From assembly GCA_038373865.1 (NCBI GenBank), contig JAXGGA010002068.1, positions 1 through 64,000 on the forward strand: a DNA stretch of 64,000 bases. The letters are read 5' to 3'. The DNA is from Uloborus plumipes (Eukaryota; Arthropoda; Arachnida; Araneae; Uloboridae). Positions within the stretch are counted from its first letter, which is position 1; each line of letters opens with the position of its first letter. The notes beneath the pieces are model-generated. The model was given only the letters and a program-made list of their open reading frames with translations. It did no database searches and was not told the DNA's origin. This document shows positions 60,788 through 64,000 of the stretch, piece by piece. The position numbers and the translations under genes are program-made.

Positions 60788-61890
60788 GATATTTGTATTT
60801 TATACACAGTATTTTGTTTATACTTTTATTTTGTTATCTCCTATTTTTCCAATCATCGAACTTATCTTTACCCCTTGGAAGTCCTATTTTACCCCGTTTG
60901 CTGTAATTACTCCCAGGTTGCGAGGTCTACTCTGGATAATGCTTAAAAATCAAAACTAAGGAAATTAATTGATTGAACTCACTCAACAAAGACACGGATG
61001 TACGAAAACGTATTGAGACAAAAGGAGTAAGTGACACTCACAACAAAGCCACAAAACGAGAAATTCATTCCAAAACAAGCTCTCCGGCCCTCGTCATTAA
61101 CAAAAAAAAAAAAAAAAAAAAAAAGACTTCTCGAAAACAAAAAAAAAAAAAAACATCCTCCAGCTTTTAGAACATTGTTTTCCCTGTATCTCATCATTCC
61201 ATCTCCAAGATGAGCGATTCGCAGAAGCCTATTTTTGCTTTTAAAAGCACCCACACCGCTTATTACAGCTGCTAAGATAAAAGAGAACACTTTTTCCAAC
61301 TTTGTCGGAATGCGCCCCGTGATGCACTCCCCGGTCTAAATCTCCCCTGGAAAGGGGGTGCGAGAGGGGATGCATTTTTCATCGAGTTGAGAGGTCAGCA
61401 GGTGATATTTTCGTGTTATTATTTTACTTTTTTGCTCCGTGATATGCTTTCATCCCCCCCCTCTAAGTAGGCCCGTAAGCGTGTTCAGACGTGCTAGGAA
61501 TTAATCATAAGTTGGTGCGAGAAGGGAGGGATAGTATTGAGTCGGATAGATATGAATGTGGAAAAAATAACGAAAATTGCAACACATCAATTCTGATCTG
61601 TTTTTCTGAGCCTTGAGTGATGCAACACACGAAGTAGTTTACCCAAACTGCAACATTGCTCCGTTTTGTTTTGTTTTTTGCTACAACAGATCAATAAAAA
61701 CATCTTCTCAGGCTGTTTGTTCTACTTAAGTTTTTTGGGACGCTTTAGAATCTTCCATTTTTAAATAAATGAAATCAAACTACTCAAAAAAAAAAAAAAA
61801 AGTTTTATTACATACCAGTTGAACCTGTGCAGAACTTCTGCTCGTTTTTAAGGCAGCCTTGTACTTGGTACTGTGTACTATTAGGGCTGC
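60788..61890. other. Spacer without recognised genes
   Basis: The stretch contains A-runs at about 61102-61123 and 61139-61153. The lysine- or phenylalanine-rich open frames here translate those runs. No exon or element end was identified. Confidence 0.4.
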
Positions 61891-61903
61891 AGTTATAATG
61901 CAC

Positions 61904-62196
61904 TTGGGCCGTGGTGGCCCGATCGGTAAGGCATCGGACTCGTGTCCGGAGGGACCCGGGTTCGATCCCAGCCGATCAAAGATCCACCGCCTTGATTAAT
62001 GGTGGCTGGGAGGCGTTAAAAATGTCGTGGTCACAAAGTCCTCCAAGTGAAACGATACCTCTGGGGGTGCTGGGCCTAGGGTTTGCTCGACCCTAGGTTC
62101 TGGTTCAAAATTAAGAACAGAGCGCCCTTCAGGGCCCTATCCCGGTTAAACCACGAAGCTGTGGTAGGTACGGGGGACCCTGGAGGTGTGAAATGA
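61904..62196 (+). repeat. tRNA-derived SINE with 13-bp target duplication
   Basis: The 293-bp element is flanked by a perfect AGTTATAATGCAC duplication (61891-61903 and 62197-62209). Its head has box A TGGCCCGATCGG (61915) and box B GGTTCGATCCC (61959-61969) with a tRNA-like anticodon-arm region between them, followed by a tRNA-unrelated body. It should carry an internal Pol III promoter. The perfect duplication points to a fairly recent insertion. Confidence 0.9.
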
Positions 62197-62666
62197 AGTT
62201 ATAATGCACATATTCGACCAGTTTGCATTGAAAGGGGGGAAAAAACCGCTTCAACGCTTAGAAAAACGTTTAATTTTTTTTAATGCTACATAAGTTTTTT
62301 TTTTTGCAAAAAAGAAGAAAAAATCCACTTAAAAGTAATAGCAATTAGCAAACACTTCACTTCTTTTGTGCAACAGCATGTTTCTTTGCTTTGGTTTAAA
62401 AATAAATAAATTGTTGCCATTTCGGCGAAAGAAATAAAGGCCTGCTTCAAAAATAATCGGACAAGAGAAATTCTATGAAGATAATTTAAATCACTTCTAC
62501 TGTTGGGTAGGAAGAAAGGAAAGGAGACGACGTGCATGAATTCTAAGTCCAGTACCCAGCTGTGGCTTGCTTTGGGCCTTGATTGCATAGGAAAAAAAAG
62601 ACTGTCTAAAATGGAAAACTAATAAACTTTTGAAATAAAACAAACTAAGCGGGAAGCATTACGCAT

Positions 62667-62985
62667 AGTAGAGCAACCAGAGCGTTCTAACTTCTAACAG
62701 AAACCAAAACTAAAAGAAATTTTACTATCACGTAGTACAGTGTTTCCTAACCTGTGCGTCACGTGTTGTACTTAACATTGTGGATGGCGCATTTAGAAAA
62801 AAAAAAAGATGGTTTTACCGGGCTCTGGCATATACGACAAGAAAAAGTAAAAAATCTTGAAGAAAGAAACTGCCGAATTTTCATTTTCTTCAAACAAAAC
62901 AAAAGAAAGCTGCGTACAGCGCAACCAGAGCGTACTGAGAAAAAAACTAGAGCCGAGAGAAGAAATTTTACTCTCGCGAAACGAT
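62667..62985. repeat. Degenerate direct repeat flanking a hAT-like end
   Basis: Two similar segments of about 65 bp, GCAACCAGAGCGTTCTAAC...AAATTTTACTATCACG near 62672 and GCAACCAGAGCGTACTGAG...AAATTTTACTCTCGCG near 62922, bracket a stretch that starts CAGTGTTTCCTAACCTGTGC (62738), which resembles a hAT/Charlie terminus. Confidence 0.5.
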
Positions 62986-63346
62986 AAGCGCCGGCGACTT
63001 GGAGACGTATTATAATCAGGGTGCAGTGAAACGAGTCTGACGTGTGAATGAAATACGGATTTTTGCTGTCAGAAAAACGAAATTTAATAAAGAAAACAAG
63101 ACATCCTGTTTGTCACAGTCCTGTTTACCTCTGAGTGGATATCTCGGTAACTAGGATGCAGAGTGGTATGTAAAAGTAAGTAAACACGAACACAAGTTTG
63201 AAGGTCAAAGCGAAACTTAAGTGAAAAAAAAAGTGATGATGGAAAAGTGAATATGGGTAATAAACACAATATAGAAATTCTTTTGTAAGAACCGAAAGTT
63301 ATTTACAATTTATATTTCTTTCAATGGTTGTTATAGTAGTTAAACA

Positions 63347-63732
63347 CACAGCAAAAAATGTTGTTTTTACAGTATAATACTGGCAGCCGATGTTCCAATT
63401 TAAAACTCTAAAATGCACAGTAATAAACTTTAAAACGAACAATTGTAGTTTTTTACCGCAAAGTTAGCAATTTTACAATTTATTGCCGTAAAATTTAGAT
63501 GTATTATACTGTAAAAAACAACAGTATAATACTGGCGGCAGAGGTTTCAGTTTAAAACTGTCAAATTAGCAATTTGACAGTTTATTACTGTAAAATTGGC
63601 AATTTTAGAGTTTAGTAATGTAAAAGTAGCAATTTTTGCAGTTTAATTTTTGTAAAATCAGAAATTTTTACAGTTTATTACTATAAAATTAGCTGCATTA
63701 TACTGTAAAAACAACGCTCATTTTTTACAGTG
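63347..63732. mobile_element. CACTG-ended palindromic element with internal duplication
   Basis: The right end read inward is CACTGTAAAAAATGAGCG and the left end is CACAGCAAAAAATGTTG; both run into GTTTTTACAGTATAAT. Inside, two tandem blocks each begin ACAGTATAATACTGGC and carry TTTACAGTTTATTACTGTAAAAT-like repeats. CACTG ends resemble CMC-type transposons, but I cannot confirm the superfamily. Confidence 0.5.
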
Positions 63733-64000
63733 CAGATGCTCGAAATTAAATGTGTGCATGTGTCAGAGAAAGAGAGAGAGAGAGACAGATGGTGAGTTTT
63801 GGAAATTTAAGGCTCACACCTGCTTAATGTTGTAATTCGTTTATCTGTTTGTATATTTTCGGGGTTTTAGACAAAAAATCTAAGACAGCAGCATGCATAT
63901 TTTAAGACATAAATAATGGTAGAAAAAACCATCTAAGTTTGTACTTTTCAAACGTTTGAATAAACTTTCACGTACAGTAGACTGACTATAAAGGATAAGT

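Noticed and set aside
60973..61299. Lysine-rich plus frame and F-rich minus frame
   Set aside because: Both are translations of long A-runs.
61904..61980. tRNA gene
   Set aside because: Boxes A and B are good, but the tRNA-like part continues into a 290-bp body bounded by a 13-bp target duplication, so it is a SINE head.
475..64000. CRISPR array, bacterial operon features or riboswitches
   Set aside because: The window is eukaryotic with spliced genes; all tandem repeats seen lack the regular repeat-spacer form.

Overview
This is a eukaryotic, AT-rich window with long introns, GT-AG splice sites and a dense load of small DNA transposons and tRNA-derived SINEs. The gene families and the repeat spectrum (Tc1/mariner, hAT, piggyBac, pogo-like elements and a repeat with ACCGACTTCA ends) suggest an arthropod. 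A chelicerate such as a spider is my best guess, but the sequence alone does not prove it.

Only two genes can be supported firmly, both on the minus strand. At the left edge (151-420) is the first coding exon of a secreted or ER-targeted DOMON-domain protein resembling DBH-like monooxygenase 1; the rest lies off the left edge. From 42912 down to 17768 lies an ARHGAP20-like Rho GTPase-activating protein. I traced fourteen consecutive exons whose reading frames join without error: a PH domain (four exons, one of only 42 bp), a Ras-associating domain (four exons), a basic linker, a RhoGAP domain (with arginine finger) and a long polar C-terminal exon ending in a PDZ-ligand-like ESFV. The exons before 42912 were not found with confidence.

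Inside this gene's largest intron (31547-40364) a GC-rich, promoter-like patch near 36.65-36.95 kb is followed by a possible alternative first exon (36589-36647). It can splice in frame either to the RhoGAP gene, giving a PH-truncated isoform, or, in another frame, to an unrecognised 146-codon terminal exon (30723-31163) in the next intron. This is the part of the window with the most potential to be new biology.

The remainder is mostly repeats. 1.4-17 kb holds a piggyBac-like MITE, a 147-bp tandem array with a three-unit higher-order period, a triple nest of DNA transposons (8768-11346), an apparently intact Tc1-like transposon with a full transposase (12208-13425), and two inverted copies of an ACCGACTTCA repeat. 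34-52 kb holds three copies of a CATAGGCGG-ended hAT-like MITE, other hAT-like and pogo-like MITEs, and a SINE whose tail abuts a splice donor. 52-64 kb has a degenerate tandem array, a piggyBac-like MITE with hairpins, a near-perfect 651-bp palindrome, another hAT-like MITE, a SINE with a 13-bp target duplication and a CACTG-ended palindromic element. No rRNA gene, CRISPR array, or functional tRNA gene was seen, and no clearly new multi-gene system was found.
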